NCBI RefSeq assembly: GCF_035195345.1
Contig: NZ_CP136574.1
Span: 2,099,871 to 2,163,870 of the forward strand
Reading direction: 5' to 3'
Source of the DNA: Flavobacterium sp.
Lineage (GTDB): Bacteria; Bacteroidota; Bacteroidia; Flavobacteriales; Flavobacteriaceae
DNA: 64,000 nt
This document shows, piece by piece, positions 52,952 through 61,561 of the stretch. The notes beneath the pieces were generated by a model, which was not told where the DNA came from, did not search any database, and was given only the letters and a program-made list of their open reading frames with translations. How positions within the stretch are numbered: position 1 is the stretch's first letter; each line of letters begins with the position of its first letter. A program made the position numbers and the translations under genes.

Positions 52952-53278
52952 ATGAACCTAAAAAATTCCCAACAAGAAGTTGATAATTGGATTAACGAAC
53001 ACGGTGTTCGTTACTTCAATGAATTAACCAATATGGCGCAACTAACCGAAGAAGTAGGTGAAGTAGCCCGAATTATAGCCCGTCGTTATGGTGAACAATC
53101 AGAAAAAGAGTCTGATAAAAACAAAGACTTAGGTGAAGAATTGGCCGATGTTGTTTTTGTGGTTTTGTGTTTAGCCAATCAAACAGGAGTAGATTTGCAA
53201 GCGGCATTTGATAAAAAGATGGATTTAAAAACCAAACGCGATCACGATAGACATCATAATAATGAAAAACTTAAGTAG
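52952..53278 (+). CDS. MazG-like nucleotide pyrophosphohydrolase
   Basis: The 108-residue protein carries the MazG metal-binding pattern: the first EExxE-type motif in LTEEVGEVARIIARRYG and the second ExxD in GEELADVVFVVL, with helices between. Such enzymes hydrolyse non-canonical or excess nucleoside triphosphates. The single-domain length matches the all-alpha NTP-PPase type found beside dtd in flavobacteria, and an association with nucleotide quality control is reasonable. The substrate is not set by sequence. Confidence 0.88.
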   Translation: MNLKNSQQEVDNWINEHGVRYFNELTNMAQLTEEVGEVARIIARRYGEQSEKESDKNKDLGEELADVVFVVLCLANQTGVDLQAAFDKKMDLKTKRDHDRHHNNEKLK

Positions 53279-53282
53279 TTCA

Positions 53283-53307
53283 CAGTTTTCAGTTTCAGTT
53301 TTCAGTC
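53283..53307 (+). repeat. CAGTTTT repeat in the aroA leader
   Basis: CAGTTTT, CAGTTT, CAGTTTT and CAGTC, with steps of 7, 6 and 7 bp, end 11 bp before the aroA ATG. Confidence 0.7.
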
Positions 53308-53318
53308 ATAATTAAAAT

Positions 53319-54587
53319 ATGAATTTACTTTTAAAAAACTCGAAACTCGAAACTCGAAACTCGAAACTTCAAATCACAGGTTCAAAATCTGAAACCAATA
53401 GATTGCTATTGTTGCAAGCTTTATATCCTAATCTGATTTTAGAAAATACTTCCAATTCTGATGATTCAGAAGTTATGTTTAAAGCATTACAAAACTCGCA
53501 ACTTGCAACTCGCAACTCGCAACTTATTGACGTTCATCACGCGGGAACAGCAATGCGATTTTTAACTGCTTTTTTTGCTATCCAAGAAGGTAAAGACTTG
53601 TCCGACTTGGCGGAAGTTGTTTTAACAGGTTCTGGCCGAATGAAAGAACGCCCAATAAAAATTTTAGTTGATGCTTTAATTCAGTTAGGAGCAGAAATTA
53701 CTTATGAAGAAAATGAAGGATTTCCACCGATTCGAATTAAAGGAAAAAAAATCACTCAAAATAAAGTATCGCTTCCAGCCAATGTAAGTAGTCAGTATAT
53801 TTCGGCATTATTGTTAATTGCTCCCAAGCTCGAAAAAGGTTTAGAGCTTACTCTTGAAGGAGAAATAACATCAATCCCATACATTAAAATGACTTTGGCT
53901 TTACTAAATGAAATAGGTGTAGAAACTTCATTTGTTGGAAATAAAATTACGGTTTGTCATGCTGAACTCGTTTCAGCATCTCGATTAACAGTTGAGTCTG
54001 ATTGGTCGTCTGCATCCTATTGGTATTCAATTGTTGCCTTATCTGAGATAGGTTATCAAGTTACACTTTCAAGTTATAAAAAAAACAGCTTACAGGGTGA
54101 TTGTGCTTTGATTGAAATTTATAAGGATTTTGGAGTTGAAACTACTTTTAATAACGATAATTCAATCATAATTTCAAAAGAAAGAGTGCATAACTCTCAA
54201 CTCTCAACTCTCAATTCGCAACTAAACAATTCCCCGGATATTGCTCAAACCATTGCAGTAACTTGTTTTGGATTAGGATTGGGTTGTGATTTATATGGTT
54301 TACATACGTTAAAAATTAAAGAAACCGACCGATTAGAAGCTTTAAAAACAGAACTAACTAAGTTGGGTGGAGTTGTTGTAGTAACGAATGAATCATTACA
54401 TTTAAAGCCATCAACTCACATCAACGAAAATATAGCTATAAATACCTATCAAGACCACAGAATGGCGATGGCATTTGCACCTTTAGCTTTGAAAGTATCA
54501 ATAAAAATTAATGAAGCGGAAGTGGTTTCAAAATCATATCCTGATTTTTGGGAAGATTTAAAGAAAATTGGGGTTTTGGTAAAATAG
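53319..54587 (+). CDS. aroA: EPSP synthase with repeat-encoded insertions
   Basis: This 422-residue enzyme of the shikimate pathway joins shikimate 3-phosphate and PEP. The motifs are intact: GSKSETNR, HAGTAMRF, GSGRMKERP, SSQYISALLL, DWSSASYWYS, NSPDIAQTIA, KETDRLEALK, YQDHRMAMAFA and SKSYPDFWEDL. The unusual point is that three heptamer tracts (53341-53368, 53494-53521, 54192-54222) and a palindrome (53956-53981) are translated in frame. They give NSKLETRNSKL near the start, NSQLATRNSQL, HAELVSASR and NSQLSTLNSQL. All lie in loops between motifs, so the enzyme is probably functional. It is the last gene before the oppositely oriented tRNA-Pro. Confidence 0.93.
   Translation: MNLLLKNSKLETRNSKLQITGSKSETNRLLLLQALYPNLILENTSNSDDSEVMFKALQNSQLATRNSQLIDVHHAGTAMRFLTAFFAIQEGKDLSDLAEVVLTGSGRMKERPIKILVDALIQLGAEITYEENEGFPPIRIKGKKITQNKVSLPANVSSQYISALLLIAPKLEKGLELTLEGEITSIPYIKMTLALLNEIGVETSFVGNKITVCHAELVSASRLTVESDWSSASYWYSIVALSEIGYQVTLSSYKKNSLQGDCALIEIYKDFGVETTFNNDNSIIISKERVHNSQLSTLNSQLNNSPDIAQTIAVTCFGLGLGCDLYGLHTLKIKETDRLEALKTELTKLGGVVVVTNESLHLKPSTHINENIAINTYQDHRMAMAFAPLALKVSIKINEAEVVSKSYPDFWEDLKKIGVLVK
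53341..53368 (+). repeat. Heptamer tract translated in aroA (1)
   Basis: Four copies of CGAAACT, preceded by AAAAACT, encode a seven-residue step NSKLETR then NSKL near the N-terminus, before the GSKS motif. Confidence 0.85.
53494..53521 (+). repeat. Heptamer tract translated in aroA (2)
   Basis: AACTCGC, AACTTGC, AACTCGC and AACTCGC encode NSQLATRNSQL in the loop before HAGTAMR. Confidence 0.85.
53956..53981 (+). repeat. REP-like palindrome translated in aroA
   Basis: ATGCTGAA (53959-53966) and TTCAGCAT (53972-53979) are exact inverted arms around CTCGT. The element encodes CHAELVSAS. I have met this GTCATGCTGAAC-type sequence as a dispersed repeat in other genomes. Confidence 0.7.
54192..54222 (+). 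repeat. Heptamer tract translated in aroA (3)
   Basis: Three copies of AACTCTC and one AATTCGC, then AACT, encode NSQLSTLNSQL in the loop before SPDIAQT. Confidence 0.85.
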
Positions 54588-54600
54588 ATTTAGAAAAAAG

Positions 54601-54674
54601 TCGGGATGACTGGATTCGAACCAGCGACCCCTAGCACCCCATGCTAGTACGCTACCAGGCTGCGCTACATCCCG
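54601..54674 (-). tRNA. tRNA-Pro (anticodon GGG)
   Basis: On the minus strand a 74-nt cloverleaf is complete. The acceptor arms are CGGGATG and CATCCCG with discriminator A; the D arm contains AGCCTGGTA. The anticodon stem CTAGC/GCTAG encloses ATGGGGT with anticodon GGG, and the T loop is GTTCGAATC. No CCA is encoded, so it must be added after transcription. It lies between aroA and queA, opposite in direction to both. Confidence 0.95.
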
Positions 54675-54733
54675 AATAAAACAAAAATAGGTATTTATAC
54701 TTTATTTTTAAAATAAAATAAACTACTTTTTAC

Positions 54734-54765
54734 TTGACAACGCCTATTTCATAATCGTATATTTG
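54734..54765 (+). promoter_or_regulatory. Candidate queA promoter
   Basis: TTG (54734-54736), 21 bp and TATATTTG (54758-54765) form a Bacteroidota-type promoter, giving queA a leader of about 60 nt. It lies just after the tRNA-Pro gene, whose own promoter would therefore overlap this region on the other strand. Confidence 0.5.
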
Positions 54766-54829
54766 CAGCTAATTAGTTTTTAGTAGAATAATCTTCTAAA
54801 CGCTAATTTTTAAATTCTAAATTTTATTT

Positions 54830-55879
54830 ATGAAATTATCTCATTTTCAATTCAATCTTCCAGAAGAACTACTAGCCGAGTTTCCTACTGAAAATCGTGA
54901 CGAATCTCGCTTAATGGTAGTGAACAGAAAAACTGGCACAATCGAACACAAATTATTTAAAGACGTTATCGATTATTTTGATGATGGAGATGTAATGGTT
55001 TTAAATAATACAAAAGTTTTTCCAGCACGTTTATACGGAAATAAAGAAAAAACGGGTGCTAGAATCGAAGTTTTCTTATTAAGAGAATTAAATGCAGAAC
55101 AACGTTTATGGGATGTTTTAGTAGATCCAGCACGTAAAATTCGTATCGGAAATAAATTATACTTTGGAGACGACGATTCGTTAGTAGCTGAAGTGATTGA
55201 TAATACTACTTCCCGTGGAAGAACATTACGTTTTTTATATGATGGTTCTTATGAAGAATTCAGAGAAAAATTAGTAGAATTAGGAGAAACGCCTATTCCA
55301 AAATATATTACTCGTGAAGTAACTCCAGAAGATGCAGAACGTTACCAAACAATTTATGCAAAAGAAGAAGGAGCTGTTGCCGCTCCAACTGCTGGTCTAC
55401 ACTTTTCAAAACATTTATTAAAACGTTTAGAAATTAAAGGAATTGATTTCGCAGAAGTTACGTTACACGTTGGTTTAGGAACTTTTAATCCTGTTGAGGT
55501 TGAAGATCTATCAAAACACAAAATGGATTCTGAAGAAATGAAAATTTCTCAAGAGGCTTGTGATATTATTAATAACGCTAAAACTAAAAAGAAAAAAGTT
55601 TGTTGTGTTGGTACAACTGCAATGAGAGCGATGGAGAGTTCAGTATCTTCTCAAAGAACTTTAAATCCTTTTGAAGGATGGACCAATAAATTTATTTATC
55701 CTCCTTATGATTTTAGTTTAGCAGATTGTATGATAACAAATTTTCATACACCAAAATCTACATTACTTATGATGATTTCTGCATTTTGCGGACATGATTT
55801 AATGAAAAAAGCATACGAAGAAGCTGTTAAAGAAAAATATCGTTTCTATTCTTATGGAGACGCTATGTTGATTATTTAA
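54830..55879 (+). CDS. queA: S-adenosylmethionine:tRNA ribosyltransferase-isomerase
   Basis: The 349-residue enzyme builds epoxyqueuosine in the tRNA wobble base, using SAM as ribosyl donor. Diagnostic features are LSHFQFNLPEELLAEFPTENRDESRLMV (in blocks), DVMVLNNTKVFPARLYG, AAPTAGLHFSKHLLKRL, VTLHVGLGTFNPVEVEDL and TNFHTPKSTLLMMISAF. The length matches QueA. It has its own promoter and terminator. It also draws on SAM, whose synthesis genes lie elsewhere in the window; I infer no direct link. Confidence 0.96.
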   Translation: MKLSHFQFNLPEELLAEFPTENRDESRLMVVNRKTGTIEHKLFKDVIDYFDDGDVMVLNNTKVFPARLYGNKEKTGARIEVFLLRELNAEQRLWDVLVDPARKIRIGNKLYFGDDDSLVAEVIDNTTSRGRTLRFLYDGSYEEFREKLVELGETPIPKYITREVTPEDAERYQTIYAKEEGAVAAPTAGLHFSKHLLKRLEIKGIDFAEVTLHVGLGTFNPVEVEDLSKHKMDSEEMKISQEACDIINNAKTKKKKVCCVGTTAMRAMESSVSSQRTLNPFEGWTNKFIYPPYDFSLADCMITNFHTPKSTLLMMISAFCGHDLMKKAYEEAVKEKYRFYSYGDAMLII

Positions 55880-55900
55880 TTGTTTCTTTAATTACGATTT

Positions 55901-55928
55901 AAATCCCGAATTATTTCGGGATTTTTTA
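55901..55928 (+). terminator. Terminator of queA
   Basis: AAATCCCGAA (55901-55910) pairs with TTCGGGATTT (55915-55924) around a 4-nt loop, followed by T residues. Confidence 0.9.
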
Positions 55929-56016
55929 TACACTGAAATCAAAAAAAAACAAAATTTAAGGTTTTGATGCTTTGTAACTTTTGTCTACTTTTACCATCTA
56001 AACAACCAATAATATA

Positions 56017-57297
56017 ATGATTTTTAAAAATTCCCGTGAGTTTGCACAAAGTTTAGATGCAAATGATGAATTAAGAACGTATAGAGATGAATTTCATTTT
56101 CCAAAAGTAAACGGAAAACAGGTAATTTATTTTACAGGAAATTCTTTAGGATTACAACCTAAAAGAACTAAATTGTATGTTGATGAAGTAATGTCTGATT
56201 GGGCAAATATGGCAGTAGAGGGTCATTTTTATTCAGACAAACCTTGGTGGGACTATCAAGAAAGATTTGCTGTGCCATTAAGTGAAATTGTAGGAGCAAA
56301 GCCTTCTGAGGTTGGTGTAATGAATACTTTAACAGTTAATTTACATCTATTAATGGTGTCTTTTTATAATCCAACGCCTAAGAAGTATAAAATTATTTGT
56401 GAAGAAAAAGCTTTTCCAAGTGATCAATATATGTTTCAAAGTCAATTAAAATTCCATGGTTTTGATCCAAAAGATGCTATAGTCGAAATTAAAAGGAGAG
56501 AAGGTGAAGCAAATATTCGTTTGGAAGATGTTTTGGCTAAAATTGAAGAAGTTGGAAGCGAATTAGCGTTGGTGCTTATAGGTGGTGTAAATTATTATAC
56601 GGGTCAAGTGTTTGATATGAAAACCATCACAGCTGCAGGACAAAAACAAGGCGCTTATGTTGGATGGGATTTAGCTCACGCTGCTGGAAATATAAAATTA
56701 GACTTACACGATTGGAATGTAGATTTTGCGGCTTGGTGTAGTTATAAATACATGAATTCTGGGCCTGGAAATGCCTCTGGTTTTTTTGTTCATGAAAAAC
56801 ATCATAACGACAAAGAGCTTAAACGTTTTGCGGGTTGGTACGGTCACAATAAAGAGCGTCGTTTTAAAATGGAACCTGATTTTGACCCTGTGCATGGAGC
56901 TGACGGATGGCAAATTAGTAACTTACCAATTTTATCATTAGCACCTTATTTAGCTTCGGTGGAAATGTTTGCAGAAGTTGGAATGGATAAATTAATTGCT
57001 AAGCGTAATCTTATCACCGCTTATTTAGAGTTTGTTTTACATGAAATAGATAATGAATTAGATGGTGCAGAATTTGAAATTCTTACCCCGTCAAATCAAG
57101 ATGAACGCGGTTGTCAGTTATCGGTATATTTACACGGACAAGGAAGGGAATTATTTGAAAGACTAATGAAAAACGGAGTTATAACCGATTGGAGAGAACC
57201 AAATGTTATTCGTTTGGCACCAGCCCCATTTTATTGTTCTTTTGAAGACATGTATGATTTTGGACAAATATTAAAAGATTTGATTTTAAATAAATAA
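56017..57297 (+). CDS. kynU: Kynureninase
   Basis: The 426-residue PLP enzyme converts kynurenine and 3-hydroxykynurenine to anthranilates plus alanine. Features are YFTGNSLGLQPKRT, MNTLTVNLHLLMVSFYNP, GWDLAHAAGNIKLDLHDW (with the PLP-stacking Asp and His region) and the PLP lysine in CSYKYMNSGPG; then GWYGHNKERRF. It acts in tryptophan catabolism and in NAD synthesis from tryptophan. The companion enzyme, kynurenine monooxygenase, is about 5 kb away at 62345 beyond the photolyase operon; the tryptophan dioxygenase and later NAD genes are not in the window. A terminator follows. Confidence 0.95.
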   Translation: MIFKNSREFAQSLDANDELRTYRDEFHFPKVNGKQVIYFTGNSLGLQPKRTKLYVDEVMSDWANMAVEGHFYSDKPWWDYQERFAVPLSEIVGAKPSEVGVMNTLTVNLHLLMVSFYNPTPKKYKIICEEKAFPSDQYMFQSQLKFHGFDPKDAIVEIKRREGEANIRLEDVLAKIEEVGSELALVLIGGVNYYTGQVFDMKTITAAGQKQGAYVGWDLAHAAGNIKLDLHDWNVDFAAWCSYKYMNSGPGNASGFFVHEKHHNDKELKRFAGWYGHNKERRFKMEPDFDPVHGADGWQISNLPILSLAPYLASVEMFAEVGMDKLIAKRNLITAYLEFVLHEIDNELDGAEFEILTPSNQDERGCQLSVYLHGQGRELFERLMKNGVITDWREPNVIRLAPAPFYCSFEDMYDFGQILKDLILNK

Positions 57298-57341
57298 TAT
57301 TTTCCGTTTTACTAAGACTAAAAAAGAAATTAATTTTTTTG

Positions 57342-57370
57342 AAAAGCTGAACAACTCGTTCGGCTTTTTT
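57342..57370 (+). terminator. Terminator of kynU
   Basis: AAAAGCTGAAC (57342-57352) pairs with GTTCGGCTTTT (57358-57368) with one wobble pair, followed by a T-run. Confidence 0.85.
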
Positions 57371-57381
57371 GCTAAATAAAC

Positions 57382-57389
57382 TATCTTTG
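57382..57389 (+). promoter_or_regulatory. -7 box of the ureohydrolase gene
   Basis: TATCTTTG lies 27 bp before the ATG at 57417 and just after the kynU terminator. No clear TTTG is seen at standard spacing. It excludes the frame's TTG at 57369 as a start. Confidence 0.45.
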
Positions 57390-57416
57390 CAATCAATAAT
57401 TGAATTTCATAAAGCC

Positions 57417-58493
57417 ATGACTAAAGAACAAATTTTAGAAAACTTCGATCCTTCTCAGCCTGGATTATCTGATGCTACTATTTTTGGTTTGCCATTTTCG
57501 GCAGAACAAAGTGAAATTATTGTAATACCAGTACCATGGGAAGTCACGGTAAGTTATGGCGCAGGAGCTTCAAAAGGACCTGAGGCTGTTTTAAATGCTT
57601 CTTTTCAAATAGATTTAAAGCATCAAGAGTTTCCTGAATTATGGAAATTAGGCATTTATTTAGATAAAGCTCCTAGTGAATTAAGAAAAAAATCCAAGAA
57701 ATTTAAAAAACAAGCTGCGCCAATTATCAAAGCTTTGGAAAGTGGATTAATTTTAGATCACCATCCTTCATTGGCTAAAGATTTGGAAGAAATCAATTAT
57801 GCCTGTTCAGATATGGTAGAAGCTGTTCGTGAGCAAACGCTAAATTGGATGAATAAAGGTAAAAAAGTGGTTTTATTAGGAGGTGATCACTCAACTCCAT
57901 TAGGGTATTACCAAGCTTTGGCAACCAAATATGACAACTTCGGAATCTTACATTTAGATGCACACATGGATTTGCGTATTGCTTATGAAGGATTTACGTA
58001 TTCACACGCTTCTATTATGTATAACGCATTGCAAATTCCACAAATTTCTAAAATTGTGCAAGTAGGAATTCGCGATTTCTGTGAGCAAGAAGTTGAAGTA
58101 GCTTTAAACGATAGAGTTTTAGTACATACCGACAGCGATTTAAAACAAGAAGCTTTCGAAGGTAAAACTTGGCAACAACAATGCGATCAAATAATCGCTT
58201 CGTTACCAGAAAAAGTATGTATTTCTTTTGATATTGATGGTATGTATTCGTGGTATTGTCCAAATACAGGAACACCAGTTCCAGGCGGATTTTCATTTGA
58301 ACAAGCCGCTTATTTGTTCAGTCGCTTAGCAGAAACTAATAAAGAAATCATCGGATTTGATTTAGTTGAGGTTGCACCTGGTAAAGATGATTGGGATGGA
58401 AACGTTGGCGCTAGAATGTTGTTCCACATGTGTGGGGTTTTTGCTAAATCTCAAAAAATGAATGTTGGAAATAAGATTCAATTTAATAAGTAA
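57417..58493 (+). CDS. Ureohydrolase (agmatinase/arginase family)
   Basis: The 358-residue protein keeps the binuclear manganese motifs: GGDHSTPLG, HLDAHMDLR and SFDIDGMYSWYCPNTGTP. The N-terminal MTKEQILENFDPSQPGLSD and a long 100-residue segment before GGDHS are typical of the Bacteroidota subgroup. I chose ATG 57417 because a -7 box at 57382 lies between it and the TTG at 57369 that opens the frame, and the terminator of kynU overlaps that TTG. It probably cleaves a guanidino compound (agmatine or arginine) or formimidoylglutamate; which one is not settled. No arginine or histidine degradation genes are adjacent. Confidence 0.85.
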   Translation: MTKEQILENFDPSQPGLSDATIFGLPFSAEQSEIIVIPVPWEVTVSYGAGASKGPEAVLNASFQIDLKHQEFPELWKLGIYLDKAPSELRKKSKKFKKQAAPIIKALESGLILDHHPSLAKDLEEINYACSDMVEAVREQTLNWMNKGKKVVLLGGDHSTPLGYYQALATKYDNFGILHLDAHMDLRIAYEGFTYSHASIMYNALQIPQISKIVQVGIRDFCEQEVEVALNDRVLVHTDSDLKQEAFEGKTWQQQCDQIIASLPEKVCISFDIDGMYSWYCPNTGTPVPGGFSFEQAAYLFSRLAETNKEIIGFDLVEVAPGKDDWDGNVGARMLFHMCGVFAKSQKMNVGNKIQFNK

Positions 58494-58592
58494 AATTTAA
58501 TTTACAGCTATTATGTCAAACTTAACTTGTTTCAGTTTTTCTCTATAATTTGATTATATAGATTTTGGAACAAGTTCAAGATGACAATAAAT

Positions 58593-60125
58593 TTATAAAC
58601 TCTCCACATCCTCCAATATCGAAATTGCTTTTTCTTTCGTAGCTGCTAATTCTTCCGGTTTCATTTTTCTTAGTAGCGCTAACATCATGCTCATTCTTTG
58701 ATTATTGGCAAAATGTTGTTTTTTCTCATCTAAAAAGTGCCAATACAAACTGTTAAATGGACAGGCTTTTTCGCCTAATTTATCTTTTACATTATAATGA
58801 CAACTCCCACAATAATTACTCATTTTATTAATGTAACTTCCGGAAGAAACATAAGGTTTTGTAGCCACAATTCCACCGTCAGCATATTGACTCATGCCAC
58901 GCGTATTTGGCATTTCTACCCATTCTATCGCATCGATGTAAACGCCTAAATACCAAGCGTCAACTTCATCAGGATGCAATTGTGCTAACAACGAAAAATT
59001 TCCAATGACCATCAATCGCTGAATGTGATGCGCATACGCTTCCGATAAACTTTGGGAAATCGAATGTTGCATGCATTTCATTTTAGTTTTTCCTGTCCAA
59101 AAGAATTCTGGTAATGGGTTGTAGTTTTCTAAAGCGTTCATTTTAGAATAATTCGGCATTTCTTTCCAATAAATTCCTCTGACATATTCGCGCCAGCCAA
59201 TAATTTGTCGCACAAAACCTTCTACTTGCGCCAATTCAATGGTTTCTTGATTTTGATAATAGTACGAAATCACAGCATCGACTACTTCTTTCGGACGAAT
59301 CATTTTTGAATTCATCGCAAAAGATAAACGCGAATGAAACAGAAATTTATGTCCAGAAAATAACGAATCTTGATACGTGCCAAAATGTTCCAACAAATGT
59401 TCACAGAAATAATCAATCAATTGCAAACTTTCCTTTCTTGAAGTCGGCCAATTGAAATTTTCTACATCAATACTTCCAAACACAATGATGTTTTTTACTT
59501 CAATTTCAGCAACAATTTCATTTACATTTTTATGAAATTCCAAAGGAAAAGGAATTGGCACTTCGTTTTTATATTGATTACGATTGTTATGATCAAAGTT
59601 CCATTTACCATCTAACGGTTGATTGCCGACCATTAAAATACCGTGTTTTTTGCGCATCATACGATAGAAACTTTCCATCAAAAGTTGTTTTTTTCCTTTG
59701 AAAAAATCCGCTAATTCATTTCTTGAAGTATAAAAATGTTCGGAATCTACTGCTTTTGTTAGAATGGAAAGTTTTCCGCAAATGGATTTCAATTGTTCGT
59801 CTAAACGATATTCATCGGGAAATTGGTATTCAAATTGTTCAATTTTATTCTTTTCAACCAAATCCAAAATCAATTGTTCTAAATTCTGTGGATTATTTGC
59901 GTCCGAAATTTTGTAAAACAAAACTTGATGACCTTTATTCATCAGTTGCTCAGAGAAATTTCGCATCGAAATAAAAAACGCCACAACTTTTTGAATGTGA
60001 TGTTTTACATAATTCGTTTCCTGACGCATTTCTGCCATCACATATATCACATTCGGATTGACTTCATCAAACCAAGAATGTTCCGAATTAAGTTGGTCAC
60101 CTAATACTAATCGAAGTGTTTTCAT
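58593..60125 (-). CDS. Iron-sulfur bacterial cryptochrome/(6-4) photolyase (FeS-BCP)
   Basis: The 510-residue flavoprotein matches the FeS-BCP/CryPro group: LVLGDQLNSEHSWFDE at the start, then HSRLSFAMNSKMIRP, QIIGWREYVRGIYW, and MPNTRGMSQYADGG. Four cysteines, Cys351, Cys439, Cys442 and Cys455 (in KCMQHS and in NYCGSCHYN...ACPFN), sit one residue from those that hold the [4Fe-4S] cluster of Agrobacterium PhrB. It should repair (6-4) lesions with light. Its ATG follows the cryptochrome DASH stop without a gap (TAAATG), making it the last gene of a four-gene operon. Confidence 0.92.
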   Translation of the reverse strand: MKTLRLVLGDQLNSEHSWFDEVNPNVIYVMAEMRQETNYVKHHIQKVVAFFISMRNFSEQLMNKGHQVLFYKISDANNPQNLEQLILDLVEKNKIEQFEYQFPDEYRLDEQLKSICGKLSILTKAVDSEHFYTSRNELADFFKGKKQLLMESFYRMMRKKHGILMVGNQPLDGKWNFDHNNRNQYKNEVPIPFPLEFHKNVNEIVAEIEVKNIIVFGSIDVENFNWPTSRKESLQLIDYFCEHLLEHFGTYQDSLFSGHKFLFHSRLSFAMNSKMIRPKEVVDAVISYYYQNQETIELAQVEGFVRQIIGWREYVRGIYWKEMPNYSKMNALENYNPLPEFFWTGKTKMKCMQHSISQSLSEAYAHHIQRLMVIGNFSLLAQLHPDEVDAWYLGVYIDAIEWVEMPNTRGMSQYADGGIVATKPYVSSGSYINKMSNYCGSCHYNVKDKLGEKACPFNSLYWHFLDEKKQHFANNQRMSMMLALLRKMKPEELAATKEKAISILEDVESL

Positions 60126-61418
60126 TTAGAATAATTCAGGAATTAACCACATTTTCTGAAATTTTCCATCGCTATCATACATTTCTGCTTGTCGTTTAAT
60201 GTTGAATTTCCTATCTCTAGGGTCGTTGCCAACACCAGCATTGTAAATCCAATTACCGTAATTGCTGTGAACATCGTAATCTAACAACATACTTTCAAAA
60301 TAGGCAGCACCAATGCGCCAATCTTGTTCCCACTCTTTTGCCCAATAACTTGCCACATTTTGTCTGCCGCGATTACTCATCCAACCTGTTTTTTGTAATT
60401 CAATCATGTTGGCATTTACAAAATGTTCAGGTGTCGTCCCGTTTGTCCACTGGTTGAAAGCTTTTGTGTTTTGGTTCCAATGGTATTCTTTTTGCAAAAT
60501 CCCATTCAATTGGAAAATTTTGTTGCCGTATTTTAGCGAAATATATTTAAAATAATCACGCCAAATCAATTCAAAAATCAACCAATACGTATCTTCGTTT
60601 TTAACTACTTTTTTCTCAAATTGTTGCACTTCCCAATAAATCATGCGTGCCGAAATACTACCATTTGCCAACCAAGCCGAAAGTTTCGAACTATAATCTT
60701 TTCCGACTAAACCATTTCGAGTTTTCTTATAAACTGCTAATTTTTTGGTGTCCCAAAAGTATTCTTTGATTCTTTTTTTAGCTTGATTTTCGCCCCCTTT
60801 AAAAGGGAAAGCAGTTTTGTTAGGTTGCTTGAACTCATCAAATCCTAAATCTTCTAATGTTGGAATTGTGGATTTTTCTTCAATTAGATTAGAAATCGGT
60901 TTTGTTGAAATGGCAACTGTTGGTCGCACTCGAATTTTCTTTTCCAATTGCTTTCTAAATTCCGTAAAAACTTCTGGAATTTTCTCCCAATTTTCATAAG
61001 GAACATCATCAGGATGGAATAAAAATTGATCGTAATAGGTTTTCCAACTCACCGCTGGAATTAAATTACGAACTTTATTTTCTATATCAAGTTCTTCTTG
61101 TGTCCATTCGTTTTGAACATAGATTGAATCAATTTTATATTCTGCAGCTATTTCCGGAATCAATTGTTCTGGATAACCGTAATAAACTAATAATGTGATA
61201 TTTTTCTCAGCTAGATTTTCTTGTAATTCGGTTACCGTTTCCAGAAGAAATTGGGTTCTAAATTTTTCTGTTTTCTTGAAACCGTATCGGGTTGTTTCGA
61301 AATGTCTTGGATCTAAACAATAGATACCCATTACTTTTTCGTTTTCTCTGCATGCATTGTGCAACGAATGATTGTCAATCGTACGTAAATCGTTTCTAAA
61401 CCATATTAATCCGTTCAT
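60126..61418 (-). CDS. Cryptochrome DASH / deoxyribodipyrimidine photolyase
   Basis: The 430-residue protein has the photolyase N-terminal alpha/beta domain (IWFRNDLRTIDNHSLHNAC) and the FAD-binding helical domain (NGLVGKDYSSKLSAWLANGSISARMI in blocks). The DASH-like C-terminal region includes LQKTGWMSNRGRQNVASYWAKEW and DYDVHSNYGNWIYNAGVGNDPRDRKFNI (blocks). DASH proteins repair cyclobutane dimers mainly in single-stranded DNA and may also sense light. The ATG overlaps the stop of the upstream DUF2256 gene (ATGA), showing translational coupling. It is directly followed by the FeS-BCP gene. Confidence 0.94.
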   Translation of the reverse strand: MNGLIWFRNDLRTIDNHSLHNACRENEKVMGIYCLDPRHFETTRYGFKKTEKFRTQFLLETVTELQENLAEKNITLLVYYGYPEQLIPEIAAEYKIDSIYVQNEWTQEELDIENKVRNLIPAVSWKTYYDQFLFHPDDVPYENWEKIPEVFTEFRKQLEKKIRVRPTVAISTKPISNLIEEKSTIPTLEDLGFDEFKQPNKTAFPFKGGENQAKKRIKEYFWDTKKLAVYKKTRNGLVGKDYSSKLSAWLANGSISARMIYWEVQQFEKKVVKNEDTYWLIFELIWRDYFKYISLKYGNKIFQLNGILQKEYHWNQNTKAFNQWTNGTTPEHFVNANMIELQKTGWMSNRGRQNVASYWAKEWEQDWRIGAAYFESMLLDYDVHSNYGNWIYNAGVGNDPRDRKFNIKRQAEMYDSDGKFQKMWLIPELF

Positions 61419-61561
61419 GCTATTTGTTTTTTATTCATTCTGCATTTATCACTACAATACATTACTTCATTCCAATTTTTCTCCCATTTCTTGCGCCACG
61501 AAAATGGAAGTTGGCAAGTTTTACATATTTTTTCTGGAAGATTTACTTTTTTATGAGCCAT
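61415..61561 (-). CDS. DUF2256 zinc-ribbon mini-protein
   Basis: A 48-residue product: MAHKKVNLPEKICKTCQLPF, then SWRKKWEKNWNEVMYCSDKC, then RMNKKQIA. Cys13-Cys16 and Cys36-Cys40 form a zinc ribbon, with four tryptophans between them. This is the pattern of DUF2256, a short family I know as a genomic companion of cryptochromes and photolyases. The ATG shares a base with the stop of the flavin reductase, and its TGA overlaps the cryptochrome ATG, so it is a real coupled gene. Its function is not known to me. It is too short for most gene finders. Confidence 0.85.
   Translation of the reverse strand: MAHKKVNLPEKICKTCQLPFSWRKKWEKNWNEVMYCSDKCRMNKKQIA

Noticed and set aside
57369..57416. TTG start for the ureohydrolase
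   Set aside because: It overlaps the kynU terminator and lies upstream of the -7 box at 57382.
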